This document shows positions 21,960-32,416 of a DNA stretch of 64,000 nucleotides, one piece after another; the first letter of the stretch is position 1; each line of letters opens with the position of its first letter. The notes beneath the pieces were generated by a model. It was given only the letters and a program-made list of their open reading frames with translations. It had not been told where the DNA came from and made no database searches. The position numbers were made by a program, and so were the translations under genes. Origin of the DNA: Spirometra erinaceieuropaei (taxonomy: Eukaryota; Platyhelminthes; Cestoda; Diphyllobothriidea; Diphyllobothriidae); contig CACRXP010000016.1 in the NCBI GenBank assembly GCA_902702965.1, positions 1,559,544-1,623,543 of the forward strand, written 5' to 3'.

Positions 21960-22490
21960 GGGACCACTCGTCCAATCGAAAAAGATTTTCTTGGAAGTTG
22001 GTCTCGTCGGCAGTAGTGTTGATAACCTTCTAGATTTTTATGTCATCTGCAAACATGGCACTTTCACAGTCGAACCCATCTACACAATCATTGATAAACA
22101 AAAGAAAGAGGGTTGGTCCGAGCACCGAGCCTTGTGGAACTCCACTCTCTATAAATGTGCGCCTTGATTGCTGTTGTTATGTGCAGACAATTTGGGAACG
22201 GCCGACGAGCAAATTCTCGATCCATTTAAGAATTTTGCCGCCGATGCCCATGACTCTCAACTTGCACAGGAGACGCTGATGCGGAAAACTGTCAAACGCC
22301 TTCCGCAAATCAATGTAGGCCACATGCACAGTGTGTTTTTCATCGAGTGCTCTTGTCTACCTTTGCATTGTGCATATCAAGTCCGTTATACATGATATCC
22401 CCCACGGAAACCGTATTGTGCATTGGATAAGAGGTTGTTGGTTTCCAAATAAGCCAACAACTACTTTTTAATAGTTTTCTCCATCAGTTT
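21960..22490 (-). pseudogene. LINE RT internal fragment
   Basis: In reverse it reads LMEKTIKK, NNLLSNAQYGFRGG (about 22440-22400), KCGR.LTVFRISVS, then sequence corresponding to [12 protein letters not shown] and ADDIK (about 22060-22045, CAAACATGGCACT). The layout parallels 23700-24180 of the uninterrupted LINE. Heavily frameshifted, with no ends. Confidence 0.65.
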
Positions 22491-22504
22491 ACAGCAGTAT
22501 CAGT

Positions 22505-22580
22505 ATCAGTATCAGTATATTTCAGGGAAAGTAGGTGTGTACCTTTGAAATCCCTATTGGTTACATGCAGAGGATATATA
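22505..22580 (-). repeat. LINE 3' end, reverse, with CAGTAT microsatellite
   Basis: A (CAGTAT)n run (22495-22521) is followed by TTCAGGGAAAGTAGG and CCTTTGAAATCCCTATTGG. This is the reversed 3' end of the 2785-3548 LINE family. Confidence 0.65.
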
Positions 22581-22892
22581 TGGAGGAAATGGAAAGGAAG
22601 TAACATGAAAGAAATGCGAGGGGAATAGCAAAAACTGTACAGATGAACACAGAATGTCATGCGTTAACAGAGTTTAGAGGCACATTAACTTGCTTTGTTG
22701 GTCAAAATACAGCGGACAGTTGAGGCACTCTTAAGACACGGGAAAAGAAGTAAAATTGTTTAGTCTACAGGCATCGTGGTGAATGCGAACAGCGGTGTGT
22801 GAGGTGGCCCAAGCTAACTAAATGACATAAACATATCTTACTTAATTGTTGGTAGTAGCATCGTTATAACACTAAATTGTCCGCGTTGGCTG

Positions 22893-25155
22893 TCAAGGTG
22901 GCCGTAGTCCGGCGTTATTGTGGTGCGCGTTACAATGCTGATCTAGTCTCCATTTAAAAGTATCTATCGAGCCTGACATAACAACATCCTCAGGCAAGGC
23001 ATTCGAAGCTGCAACCACTCTGTTGGAGAAGAAGAACTTTCGGGTGTCTAGCCGGACACCAGCCACACGCAGTTTGAGTGGATGGCCTCTCAGGTTAGTC
23101 GTAGTCGCCAACTCGAAGAAGTCTCCAAACGCGAGGCAGCAGCCCTGATTGCGCACGTTGCGGAAAGCTTGTATCAGTTCCCCACGTAGCTGTCTGTAAC
23201 TCAAAGGAAAGAGGTCAAGATTAGCTAATCGCGTTTCGTAGGGTAGTGACCACCGCCCACATACAAGTTTCGTTGCTCGCCGTTGAACTTTTTCGAGTAT
23301 GCCCAAGTCTTTAGCGGCCCAGGGTCGCCATGCTTGGATAGCAAACTCCAGATGCGGTCGCACAAAAGTTTGAAAGACCTTAGCGAAGCTGTCTTCATCA
23401 AAGGAGGGGAACGCACGTTTGACAAGGTATAGCATGGAAATCGCCGACTTGGCCACCTTTGAACATTGCAGCGAAGGTTTAAGCGAGGTTGTGATCCATA
23501 CACCCAAGTCATTCTGGGCGTCGACTTCTTGCAGTGGTTCGCCAGTCAGACGGTAGACCGTGTGGTTAGGAGAACTGGTTCTGCCGACGCGTAGGAAAGT
23601 ACACTTGTTTACGTTGAACGGTAGAAGCCAGTCTTTCGACCATTGCTCGAGGTGGTCCAGACTTGTCTGCAGTCGCGCCTCGTCAACTTCGCTTCGTATG
23701 GTACTCCAGATCTTTATGTCATCGGCAAACATTGCGACATCGCAATTCAGTTCGCTTGCGCAGTCATTGACGTATACGAGGAACAGCGTAGGGCCAAGAA
23801 CAGAGCCTTGGGGAACACCACTCTTAACGGCAACCTCGGCAGATTGTTGGTCACCGACGTGGACGGCTTGAGAGCGGCCGATTAAAAAGCTCCGAATCCA
23901 CATCAGAAGCTTACCCCGCACTCCTGCACGGCTTAGTTTGTATAGAAGGCGGTGGTGAGGCACGCTATCGAAGGCCTTTTTAAAGTCGATATAGATGGCA
24001 TGCACCATATCTCCTCTATCAACAGCCCTAGTCCAGTGTTCCAGACAGTAGTGCAGGTTTGTCACACAGGATCTGCCTTTTCGGAATCCATGCTGAGAAT
24101 CGGAAAGCAAATGGTTTTGTTCAAGGAACTGCATTAGTTGTTGCTTTATTATCTTCTCCATAATCTTACAGCAAATGGAGGTGAGGCTGACCGGTCTGTA
24201 ATTGTTCGCAGAGACCCGACTTCCGCCCTTGTACAGCGGCGTAATCCACGCCGACTTCCAGTCGGGTGGCAGATATCCGGTCTCGAAGGATGTATGGAAA
24301 AGCATGGAGAGTGGCTTAGACAACTCACCGGCGAGTTCCTTCAAAATCTTCGCCGGAATCTCATCGGGACCTGGTGATTTGGATTCCTTTAGCCTCAGCA
24401 ACTCCGTCAGAACCATACCCTCAGTGAACTGGACGGTCTCTATAATTGGGGTGTCTTCGAAGGATTGAAGGGCCGAAGGGTTGAATCCTGTTTCGCTACT
24501 AAAAACAGACCGAAAAAATTCTGAAAGGTGATCAGCTTTCGCCCTGTCGTCAGTGAGATATTCGCCTTCAGCAGTCCTTATCAGGGGTATTGGGTCCTTG
24601 TTCCGCGTGCACTGCCTAATGTAACCGTAGAATAATTTAGGGTTCTCCGCGGCACGGTAAAGCAGATCCCGTTCGAATTCCTTTCTAGTTTTGAGGATAA
24701 GACCCTTGACTCGATTTCTTTGAATTTTGTACGCGCATATAGATGTGGGGCTCCTGTCAGAAAGCGATTTTTTCCACAGCCGTCGTTTTTTATTCACTTC
24801 ATTCTTCAAGGCTTGCGTAAGCCATCGGGGTTTGTTAGTTAACCTCTTCCGTGAAAGCGGACAGTGGTTTACGATCAGCTCGTGCAGAATTTCTCGGAAC
24901 CGTTGCCAGTCTTCGAGTATGCTCCCAACAAATATGGACTCCCACTCAATGCGTAAAATTTCAGCCCTCATTTGGTCGAAATCCCCGCGCCAAAGGTTTC
25001 TTCTAACTGTCCCGGGTTTCTTAGGCATGGAAAAAAGCGAGTAATCCCATAGAAGAACGACGTGGTCACTTTTACCTAAGGGGGGTAGGCATGACACCTC
25101 ATCAATGCTGTCCTGTGACTTCGTAAGGACAAGATCAAGGCAGTTGGCTTGTTGG
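22893..25155 (-). mobile_element. CR1-like LINE: end of endonuclease plus complete reverse transcriptase
   Basis: A continuous minus-strand frame (734 codons from 25097) is open further upstream to about 25155 with CLDLVLTKSQDSIDEVSCLP, GKSDHVVLLWDY, the end of an apurinic-type endonuclease. The RT then shows [90 protein letters not shown] (23729-23718) and RDLGVW-type, LEKVQRRATKL and FFFSNRVVAASNALP tail blocks. This is the best-preserved RT core in the window. It lacks ORF1 and most of the endonuclease. Normal RT length and no stops suggest recent activity, or assembly of a young copy. Confidence 0.92.
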
Positions 25156-25290
25156 CCCGCAGATTGGTGTCAGACTGACGGGTCTGTAGTTCCTCGCAAG
25201 AGCACGACTACCACTTTTGTAAAGGGGTGTAATGGGGCCGTCTTCCAGTCTGTGGGAAGGATTCCAGCGTCAAACAATTTCTAAGTAAAA
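25156..25290 (-). pseudogene. Small LINE RT fragment fused to the 22893-25155 LINE
   Basis: In reverse it reads KLFDAGILPTDWKTA then a decayed PLYKSGSRALARNYRPVSLT-like stretch (about 25270-25175). This is RT motif 1-2 sequence that should lie downstream of an endonuclease, yet here it sits upstream of one. The switch occurs at about 25155-25175, so two LINE copies are joined out of order. Confidence 0.6.
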
Positions 25291-25574
25291 AAATGAATAT
25301 AAATAAAATAATTTACTATAGACCCATCGCGGTCCCTTCGTAGCAAATAAAAGTAAATTTTCAATGTATTTTAGATGAGGTAGGCATAATCTGCACAATA
25401 TGCCATACAAAGTTATTGAATAAGTAGTCCATTAAGAAAAGTGATGAGCGAGCAGTGAAAAAACTTTATCGTAGAATAAACAAAATGATTGGATTAACTT
25501 TAAAGGAGAATACTGTCGCTCATGAAAGGATAAAAATGCGGGCTAGATCGGCCTAAATGTTATATTTTATAAGG
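25291..25574. other. A/T-rich unassigned stretch between LINE pieces
   Basis: No feature recognised. Confidence 0.3.
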
Positions 25575-25805
25575 GCTTCAAAACGGACATCATCAGGGCA
25601 GAATTGATACGCCGAATAAGACTATTCGCGTCAAAGTGGCGAGACGAGAGGAACTTAGACGCGATGGGTCACAGTCCGCTTCAAGCCCAGCTGAGGATTG
25701 GGCAAGGCAGGTACGACGAAACTACAAGTAGACGGCGAATACAGAGGGTTCCGCCGTGGGAGTCGACAGACTGCTTGAGGTCGAAATGAGATGACAACAA
25801 GAACC
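25575..25805 (-). repeat. LINE 3' UTR fragment, reverse
   Basis: The reverse complement matches 21345-21520 of the 20044-21940 LINE: CGGCGGAACCCTC.GTATTC, CTGTCGAC, GTTCCTCTCGTCT and GCC.CTTTGACGC. Confidence 0.65.
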
Positions 25806-25982
25806 GAGAAAATCATCGCTATGGGAGAAAAGTGATAGCAGTGGATCTAGTGACCCATTCAAAACGGGCAGAGAAAAGATAGTAGTTTGGCCAGCAGTCT
25901 GGCAATTTCAAAGGACAGCACTGCTGGGATCTCGTCCGGACAGGGAGATGTACATTCCTTCCAGCTTTTTAGTTCTCCTTTA

Positions 25983-26640
25983 ATTTAATTTAATTTATTA
26001 AATGTCAGTTTACAGGCATTGTCAAGGGAAGCGATTAAACACAAATCCGACCAGCAGTGAAAAAAACTCCTGAAGAATAAAAATATAGTTGATGATGGTT
26101 TTTATGGTTTGAAGGGTTCAGGAGAAAAAAAACTGCTGGCGGTAGATTTTCGACCGTCAAGAAGGGGGGGGGGGGATTGCACGGTATCGGGGATCATCGG
26201 ACGTCAATTCCTTTCATGAAGTTGGGGATAGTCAAAGTAGAGACGTTGAGGAACAGCTGGGGAGACCGGCCATAGTGTTCAGAGACCACAAACGTCATCG
26301 CTACGGTAGAGTCGATCAGTGGATTCAGCACCCAAAATTTGAGGAAGCTTTTCTGAATGCAAAGATCGAGTAGTAGTTCTCTTAAATAAAGGATAATTTT
26401 GCAGAGTTTTCACACTCATTGGTAGTTTATTCCAAATAGCAATTGCATTTACAGAATAGAACTGACGATATCTAACAGCACGTGCCAGAGGCAGAAATAA
26501 GAAGACCTCATGGTGACTATTAGAAGAAGAAAATTGGCTCTCCGGAGCAGGTTTATTTAACTGCTGACGTTTCAAAGAGCTGGGTCGGCTCTTCATTGTC
26601 AAAGCGTAAACTGCACCTAATCGATCAGAAATGTAATTTA
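25983..26640 (-). pseudogene. LINE RT C-terminal tail with 3' UTR
   Basis: A 107-codon minus frame (26602-26279) contains YRQFYSVNAIAIWNKLPMSV and LFKRTTTRSL, the WN.LP...L..FK LINE tail. A 3' UTR of about 300 bp ends in (TTAAA)n at 25983. That terminus is shared with 19962-20043. A G11 tract sits at 26163-26175. Confidence 0.65.
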
Positions 26641-26684
26641 AAGTGGCAAGCTGTGTTGGCTGGCCTCATGCTGATCGATTTTTT

Positions 26685-26916
26685 CTCTCCTCCCGCTGCG
26701 TCGGCCCCTCAGGAAATGGTTGACGGGCGTTTTTGCCTGTGCGCTTTATGAGTCACCACTCCGTCGAGGGGAGCTGATTGGACTTTAGTCGGGCGCCAGA
26801 CCGACCGCCCGACTAAAGTCCAATCAGCTCCCCTCGACGGAGTGGTGACTCATAAAGCGCACAGGCAAAATCGCCCGTCAACCATTTCCTGAGAGGCCGA
26901 CGCAGCGGGAGGAGAG
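26685..26916. repeat. Near-perfect palindrome, 111-bp arms, 10-bp spacer
   Basis: Arms 26685-26795 and 26806-26916 are reverse complements with two mismatches (26706 and 26731 against their partners). The right arm is the end of the LINE ORF at 26813-28273. The left arm is an inverted copy of it. Such a structure would extrude or fold strongly. It may be a real foldback duplication or a chimeric-read artefact. Confidence 0.95.
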
Positions 26917-28273
26917 TATCGGCTACTTGTATTCTCAGTTCGTCAAGCTTGGAAAACAGACTCTGAGCATTGGTGTAAAAGAATTTTAGTTTGCAACATT
27001 CGACAATGTTTCGTTCGGCTTGTCTCGGGTTTGCCAATATTATGTTGTTGCCGCCATCATGATGACTGGCTGGTTCCAAAACAACATCGCGTTCCTCTGT
27101 ATTACTCGTCCCCTGAAAATGGCCAAGTTGCTCTCTCCCGCTGCAAGTCTCCTCTTCAACTCCGTTACCAATTCGCGGCGTTTCAGACGTTCCGCTGGGG
27201 AATAGTCCGGCTGAAAAAAAAACTCCCTTGTGAGAGTTTCGGAGGCTGCTTTTCTTGGACAGAAGTAAGCTAGCTTCCTCTTTACTGTTCAAAACAATTT
27301 TCAGAGGTCGTGGCCGCACAGTTTCTGATTGTTCGCTCACCTTCTTTCCGATCCTGAAGGCTGCGCGAATGGTTATCTTTTCAATCGAATTAAGCATTTT
27401 GTTCAGTAGGTGTTGAAGCATATTAAGGTCAGCGGAGATCCTCTCCTTCGGGGTAGGAGCATCCGACTCCGATAGACCCTGGACGACTACGCAGTGCTGA
27501 CGATCAAGGGGTTCATTTTTTCTGTTTCCGGTGGCCTTGTCAGCTGAAGGTCTCAGAAGATCCACCGGAGTCGTCTGGGGTTCTATACTCCCGTTGTGGC
27601 GCTTACCCTTTCCATCTTGCCATGAGCTTGTTCCCTCACTTCCAACTGAGGTTCCTATTGAACACGCGGAATGGCTGAGAGAAGTTGATGGCTCGCTTGG
27701 GTTGTCTCCCATAGAAACAAGAGACTCCGTTGCTATTTTCCCATCGTCCTGGGTATCGGCGCTCTTGCACAGAGGTTTTCCACATGCTTTGTTCTTTGGC
27801 TGTTTTAGAGTTTTGCTCTTTCCATTTTTCTTGCTAACTTTAGCGCTATTCACCGCGTTTTGCACACTATCGTTCGCTTGCACGAGTTCCCTTAAAGCAG
27901 TCAACTCTCTTTCGAGTTTTTGGACTTTCAGCAGAATAAATGAGCATCCAGTGCACGGCTCGTCCTCGTAACTAACAGGTTTTGCTGTGATAACGCTTTT
28001 AGCGCGCTTTGCGGGCCCCTGGTTGCAACTATAAAGAGAGCGAGCGCTAATCCTAGGTGGCAAGGCCTTCTCAATAGACTTTCCTTCATGCATAGTGTCG
28101 TTTGTACTACGAATAATGTTTACTCCATTATTTATTTCAGGCCGCTGGCCGTGCGCAGATAGTCTAGCGGTCATCTCGCTGGTCACCCTACGACTGGACA
28201 TGGGTTCGAATCCCACTTGCGGCGATCGAGCTGATCCGAAATCGCGGCAAAAGCTATACTTTAGAGACAACAT
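26813..28273 (-). mobile_element. LINE 5' region: ORF1-like domain running into endonuclease start
   Basis: An uninterrupted 486-codon frame. Around residue 105 it has CTGCSFILLKVQKLERELTA, a Cys pair followed by a coiled-coil-like heptad stretch. Then comes a Ser/Thr-rich linker and a VVVQGLSESDAPTPKERISA domain typical of LINE ORF1-like modules (about 255-345). Next is KLKFFYTNAQSLFSKLDELR, the usual opening of an apurinic-type endonuclease, about 50 residues before the stop. The endonuclease is cut short by the palindrome at 26806. The first ~45 codons read through a tRNA-like sequence, so the annotated Met is probably not the native start. Fusion of ORF1-like and endonuclease parts in one frame is inferred. 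Confidence 0.75.
28149..28235 (+). repeat. tRNA-like relic or SINE head
   Basis: An A-box-like TAGTCTAGCGGTCATC and a B-box-like ATGGGTTCGAATCCCAC are spaced as in a tRNA, followed by TTGCGGCGA. The acceptor and anticodon stems pair poorly, so it is not called as a tRNA gene. It lies antisense within the 5' part of the 26813-28273 LINE frame. Confidence 0.6.
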
Positions 28274-28274
28274 T

Positions 28275-28888
28275 TAGTCAGCCTCGACTTCTAACGTTAA
28301 AACAACTATGTCCTGGTCTGAACCCCCGAGTGGACCTAGGAATGACACTGACAAAGGCATGCAGCCTCTACAGAAAATTAGGTCAAGCATGCTTGATCGT
28401 CGGGTGGGGAACTCGACCACCTGACTCTACACCCCAACATCCACAGTCTTCAAACCTTCTTGGGCCTGAAGGCGGAGACCAGCGGACTTCGGGGAGATTA
28501 AAGTCACCCGCAGCATGAAATGCCCGTGAGAGTAAACGATCGAAATTCTCATTGGCGTTGGGAGAGCGACAGACGCAGTCAATGAGTAAGGAGAACTTAT
28601 TTTTAGTGCAAACTAGAGCCAGCAGCTGCCTTCTACCGCGAAAAAATGAGGGAGGTTCAGCGGCAGAAATGTAAGTGTTTGCTTAACGTAGACGCATCTG
28701 TTCCCACCACGGCGGTCTTGACGATCATGTCGAATGCAATTATAGCCTAGAAGAGAGAGTTCGGAGTCATCTGCGGAAGCTGGTGCCCATGCCTCAGTTA
28801 CTAAAACAATATCCGGACAATGGGCGAACACCAGAGTCTGAAGCAAAGGCATCCTTTTTAGCAAGGATATGGTATTTAGGACAACATT
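28275..28888 (-). pseudogene. LINE endonuclease domain, frameshifted
   Basis: In reverse: VFAHCPDIVLVTEAWA (about 28835-28790), DDSELSLLGYNCIRHDRQDR and GGNRCVYVKQTL (to about 28670). Then, after frame changes, it has AAGDFNLPEVRWS-like sequence (about 28515-28475), MLDLIFCRGC (about 28395-28365) and GGSDQDIVVLTLEV (about 28320-28280), the SDH-type end. This is a full endonuclease in outline with at least two frameshifts. It continues directly from the ORF at 28889-29653 and ends against the next LINE copy. Confidence 0.75.
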
Positions 28889-29653
28889 TTAAGGGGAAAA
28901 TCCGTTTGTTTCTGAGGGATACGGGCTGCATCGTCCAGTGCTTGGCTGCCCACGGAACACACTGTCCGGATGCACCAATCCGGTTCTGAAAAAATTTTTA
29001 GGCATGAAAAGATTCTGACGCGAATAAAAGGGAGTAGGATTTGGGGGAGGAAAGGACGGGCAGGGAAACTGATGACTGTTAGTGGCCGACTGATTTTCTG
29101 CTGGAAATTCACGGGCCAGATGCTGTAACGTATTCCCCCCGGAACGAAACTGCGGAACGGATGAGTTAGCTGACTCAGTATGAACAGTAGCATGAGGAAT
29201 GCACTGGCGAAACGGTCGTGGAGGACGCGCTGCTTTCATGGGGGCATAGATTCTATTAAGAGGTGGGAATATCGGCATATTTAGCCTAACCGCTGGGGCT
29301 AGTTGGAAACATGCTACGCTTTGGGCCGTGATGTTTGAGGTATTGCTAGGCGATTGCGCAGGAAAAGATTTCATAATGGAGCTATATTTACCAGGTGTCC
29401 GAGTGGCTGAGACAGCAATTGGATTTGCCTTTGACTTAGACACATGCTTAGGCTTACTAGGGGTTGCTGGGGGAGTCGATAGAGGCGTGTTTATACCAGG
29501 CGTGATGGTGTGTTTAAAGAGCTTACCATTAAGAGTAGTCGAATTCCCTACGGGATTGACTACGCGGTGATGTGCAGATGCCGCAGATGGTGTTGTAGAG
29601 GAATTATTCAAACTGACAGTAGGTGTCATTATCTGGGTGTTGGTTTCTGCCAC
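28889..29653 (-). pseudogene. LINE ORF1-like Pro/Ser/Thr-rich region
   Basis: A 254-codon minus frame with little complexity: Ser/Thr/Pro/Asn-rich, basic patches, and FRSGGNTLQHLAREFPAENQ near the middle. It lies immediately upstream of the endonuclease relic in the same orientation, and the frames join after a single shift near 28888. It is therefore read as the N-terminal, nucleic-acid-binding part of the same element. No domain was recognised on its own. Confidence 0.5.
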
Positions 29654-29819
29654 TTTTAATTTATTCCGTCTTCGCTGCAGGGGTGTGAGGTCCGACGAAA
29701 CCGAGCAGCGTCATTTACGGCAGAATTCTAGTTATCTCCCTCCTCGACAAGATAAAATCGACTTCTATCAAGGAGAAAAGGGTAGCTAGTATCGGCGCAT
29801 TACGGCCGAGAGAGCGCAG

Positions 29820-30230
29820 CCGTTTAACTTGTGCGACACTGAAACTCAAGCCACAACTTAGCGGGAAAAAATGCGCTCCCTCTATAGCAGGTAAGTGATT
29901 CGAAATGTTTCGCAGTACAAATTATGCCTACAGAAGACGAAGATGCGATCACTGGAACAAGAAATTTATTGGCCTGACGTTTCGAATTCTCACACGAATC
30001 CACCATCAGAGACATTCGCCGATGTTTTCTGAACCGCAACCTGGAACTCGTCTGGTTTCTTCTATCAGCAGTTTTTTTTGGGCACGAAGCGCTCCGATCG
30101 GCTCGACGGTGGGAAACCTTTGCCCTTCGAGAGTCGTTTACATATGCGCAGATTCGAGTTCTGCACAGGTGTCTCGACAACAATGTGCCGCCGAAGTGTG
30201 TTTCACACAAACCTCTGGTCAGCACAGAGC
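29820..30230 (-). pseudogene. Penelope-like element relic with hammerhead-like motif
   Basis: A 133-codon minus frame of unknown content covers 30225-29824. Within it, 30020-29970 resembles 62108-62160: GTCTCTGATGGTGGATTCGT and TCGAAACGTCAGG against GTCTCTGATGATGGGTTTGA and CCGAAAGGTCAG. Similarity continues downstream with TTCTTGT.CCAGTGATCG. Because the related copy follows a Penelope-like fragment, this is assigned to that group by association. Confidence 0.4.
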
Positions 30231-31730
30231 TGGCGACACACGCAGTACTTCAGCACGGCCGACGAATTATACCTGCGTTTTACTCCCTCCACAGTTTCAG
30301 AGCTTATTACTACAATGACTCTAAACGCTTGTTCAATTACTTTTCAGAAGAGCTGCTTATGTCGCCATATATCAACTGATCGAGTATTTCGTTGGCTGAT
30401 GTTCTGTTACAACTAGCAGAGGCTTAGTTTTGGACGATCCACGGAAGGCAACGAACACACACTGGCACCTGCTGCGTCTCCGGCCACGATTCTAGCGCTC
30501 GAGACGGTGAGGAGGCCGCAAGCTTCCGTCTGTTAGCACGTGTTCTTCGGGGCACTACAGGGTGCTAGTAGGTTCACCGTTGCAGTACAAGGATCGAAAC
30601 GTTGCTAACGTACAACGAAACGCTCAGAATAGCAAACACTACTGTTAATTTGCTACAAAGCTAGAAAGAGACGGTCTGACACGAAGTCACTAAAAGGGCA
30701 CTTCACAAAATACGACTAATTTACCAGACTATCTAACAAGACTGGAAAAAATAATACCCGGCATTAAAAAGGGACTTTAAAAAAGGACCCATTTAAAAAA
30801 TAGGCATTTATAGCTTAAGAATCTCAACGTCTAGGCAAAGCTTCACCTAGCATTTAAATTGAGCTGCGCGCCAGCAGCTTCAGTCAACTCCCTGCGCTCT
30901 AGAAACCAAAAAGCTTTTGATTAACTTCAACATTCACTGTATCAACCCGGATAACACGCGCACTACTCCACCCTTTCCGGTGTCCTCCGTCTTTGAAAAC
31001 CTTCTGGAATATATCGGGTTGGGGTTCGTACAGCTCACTGCTCAGTTCTTAAGGTGCGAGTGAAGCTACTAGGTCCCCGCACCAGGCAATCAGCAAGTTT
31101 ATCGCGTGTTCTTGACTTTAATCCTTATTAATTTGATTTCTGTATCTCGTCTTTGCAGTCATAATCTTTACTCTCGAGTCAAGTGTCGGGAGTCCTATCA
31201 CACAGTTTTGGATTCCAGAGGTAGCCATACAGCAAGTTGAGTCGTAAGTAATTACCCTCTTACAACTCTCCACAGAGCATTGTAATGTCAAGCTTGCATT
31301 CAGATGTACGTAGGATACAAAGAAAAGAAAACAGGATCTTCAAGAGTCATTGACTTTTCGTACAAATCCGAATAATTTCGAACAAGGCAAAGGCGACAAA
31401 GCATGCAGAATTTACTGACGTCATAACTTTCGAGACCTCTCATTCAGCTGCACACGGTCATCGCATAGTTATATGACAAGGCAAACTGTTCAATCAACGA
31501 CCGACCTAGAGAGAAAAAACTTGATAGGTAACCTGAAACATGGGTCTAGTATGCGGGTGCATATGGCGAGCGGGGGAGGGGGAGAGAAGTCATCCAAGTA
31601 TGAGAGAATTTGTGCGGCGTGATTTAGAGTGCAACGTGCGGGGAGCATTCAGTCATGCCGGGGAGAGGGGGCGGGTGGGGGCGAAATGAGAGGGCGTACA
31701 TGGGAACAGGGTTTCGTCCATAATCGATAA
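30231..31730. other. Unassigned 1.5 kb upstream of the SDR gene
   Basis: No coding or repeat signal recognised. It may hold the promoter and 5' UTR of the SDR gene, whose start codon is at 32417, but no core promoter element can be named. Confidence 0.3.
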
Positions 31731-32060
31731 TTACCATGGCAGTGCCAGGTTTACCACATGGTCCAGCTGCTTACAGAGTTCTGGTTTCCTCCTCCGTATT
31801 GCAGCGGCCTCTGCAAAGCGCAAGAGACGCCCGGTCGTCGCCCGAAATAGGACCTTGAATGCAACCATTGGGTCCACCGTATGGCCCGTGTCCACTAGGC
31901 GCTTTGTGATTGAGCTCCTGGGCACCTTATTTTCCGCCTTAAGCAGCCACTTCGGCATGTTTTCGGCTGACCGAGCTGCCAACTGCCTTTGCGTGCGCCC
32001 AATGTACTTTCATCCGCAACTACGTGTAAACTCATAAACACAGTTTTTATGTGGCGTGCA
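31731..32060 (-). pseudogene. Penelope-like element, GIY-YIG endonuclease C-terminal part
   Basis: Reverse translation from 32060 gives CTPHKNCVYEFTRSCG, one stop, then KYIGRTQRQLAARSAENMPK, WLLKAENKVPRSSITKRLVD and TGHTVDPMVAFKVL. The CVYEF.CxCG..YIGRT.R.L..R..EH order is the GIY-YIG domain with the upstream Cys motif of Penelope-like elements. YIGRT and the Arg of R..E are kept; one stop (TGA) breaks the frame. It is a different subfamily from the 7-9 kb copies and lies about 350 bp upstream of the SDR start codon. Confidence 0.75.
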
Positions 32061-32416
32061 TAGGCAAAATGTCTTTAGTTGGTCTAACTGGGATGGCGGT
32101 TGTGGTGCTTATGAACAACAATTTAGAGGCCTTTGCCTTGTTCAAATTTATTCGGGGAAAACATTGCTTCAATCTAATCATTTCGGTCTGTTTGACCGAC
32201 ACCCCTGAACAACTGAGCTTCAGATATTTTAATAGGCAGTGTGTACAGTAGTAAACATCTTATGGGAGATAAACTACAGGTATCACTTGCCAGACTGGGT
32301 TTAGTGATACGGGAAACATTACAGTCAAAGCCAGACACGTGTGGTCAATGTGGTGGTATGGCCTGTTTGTTTGTCTGTTTCGGGAACTTGGAGGTATTTT
32401 GGGTCTCGTTTTCCGG

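Noticed and set aside
22893..25097. 734-codon frame as a host protein
   Set aside because: Motifs show it is a LINE reverse transcriptase.
28149..28235. Functional tRNA gene
   Set aside because: Box-like motifs exist, but acceptor and anticodon stems do not pair.
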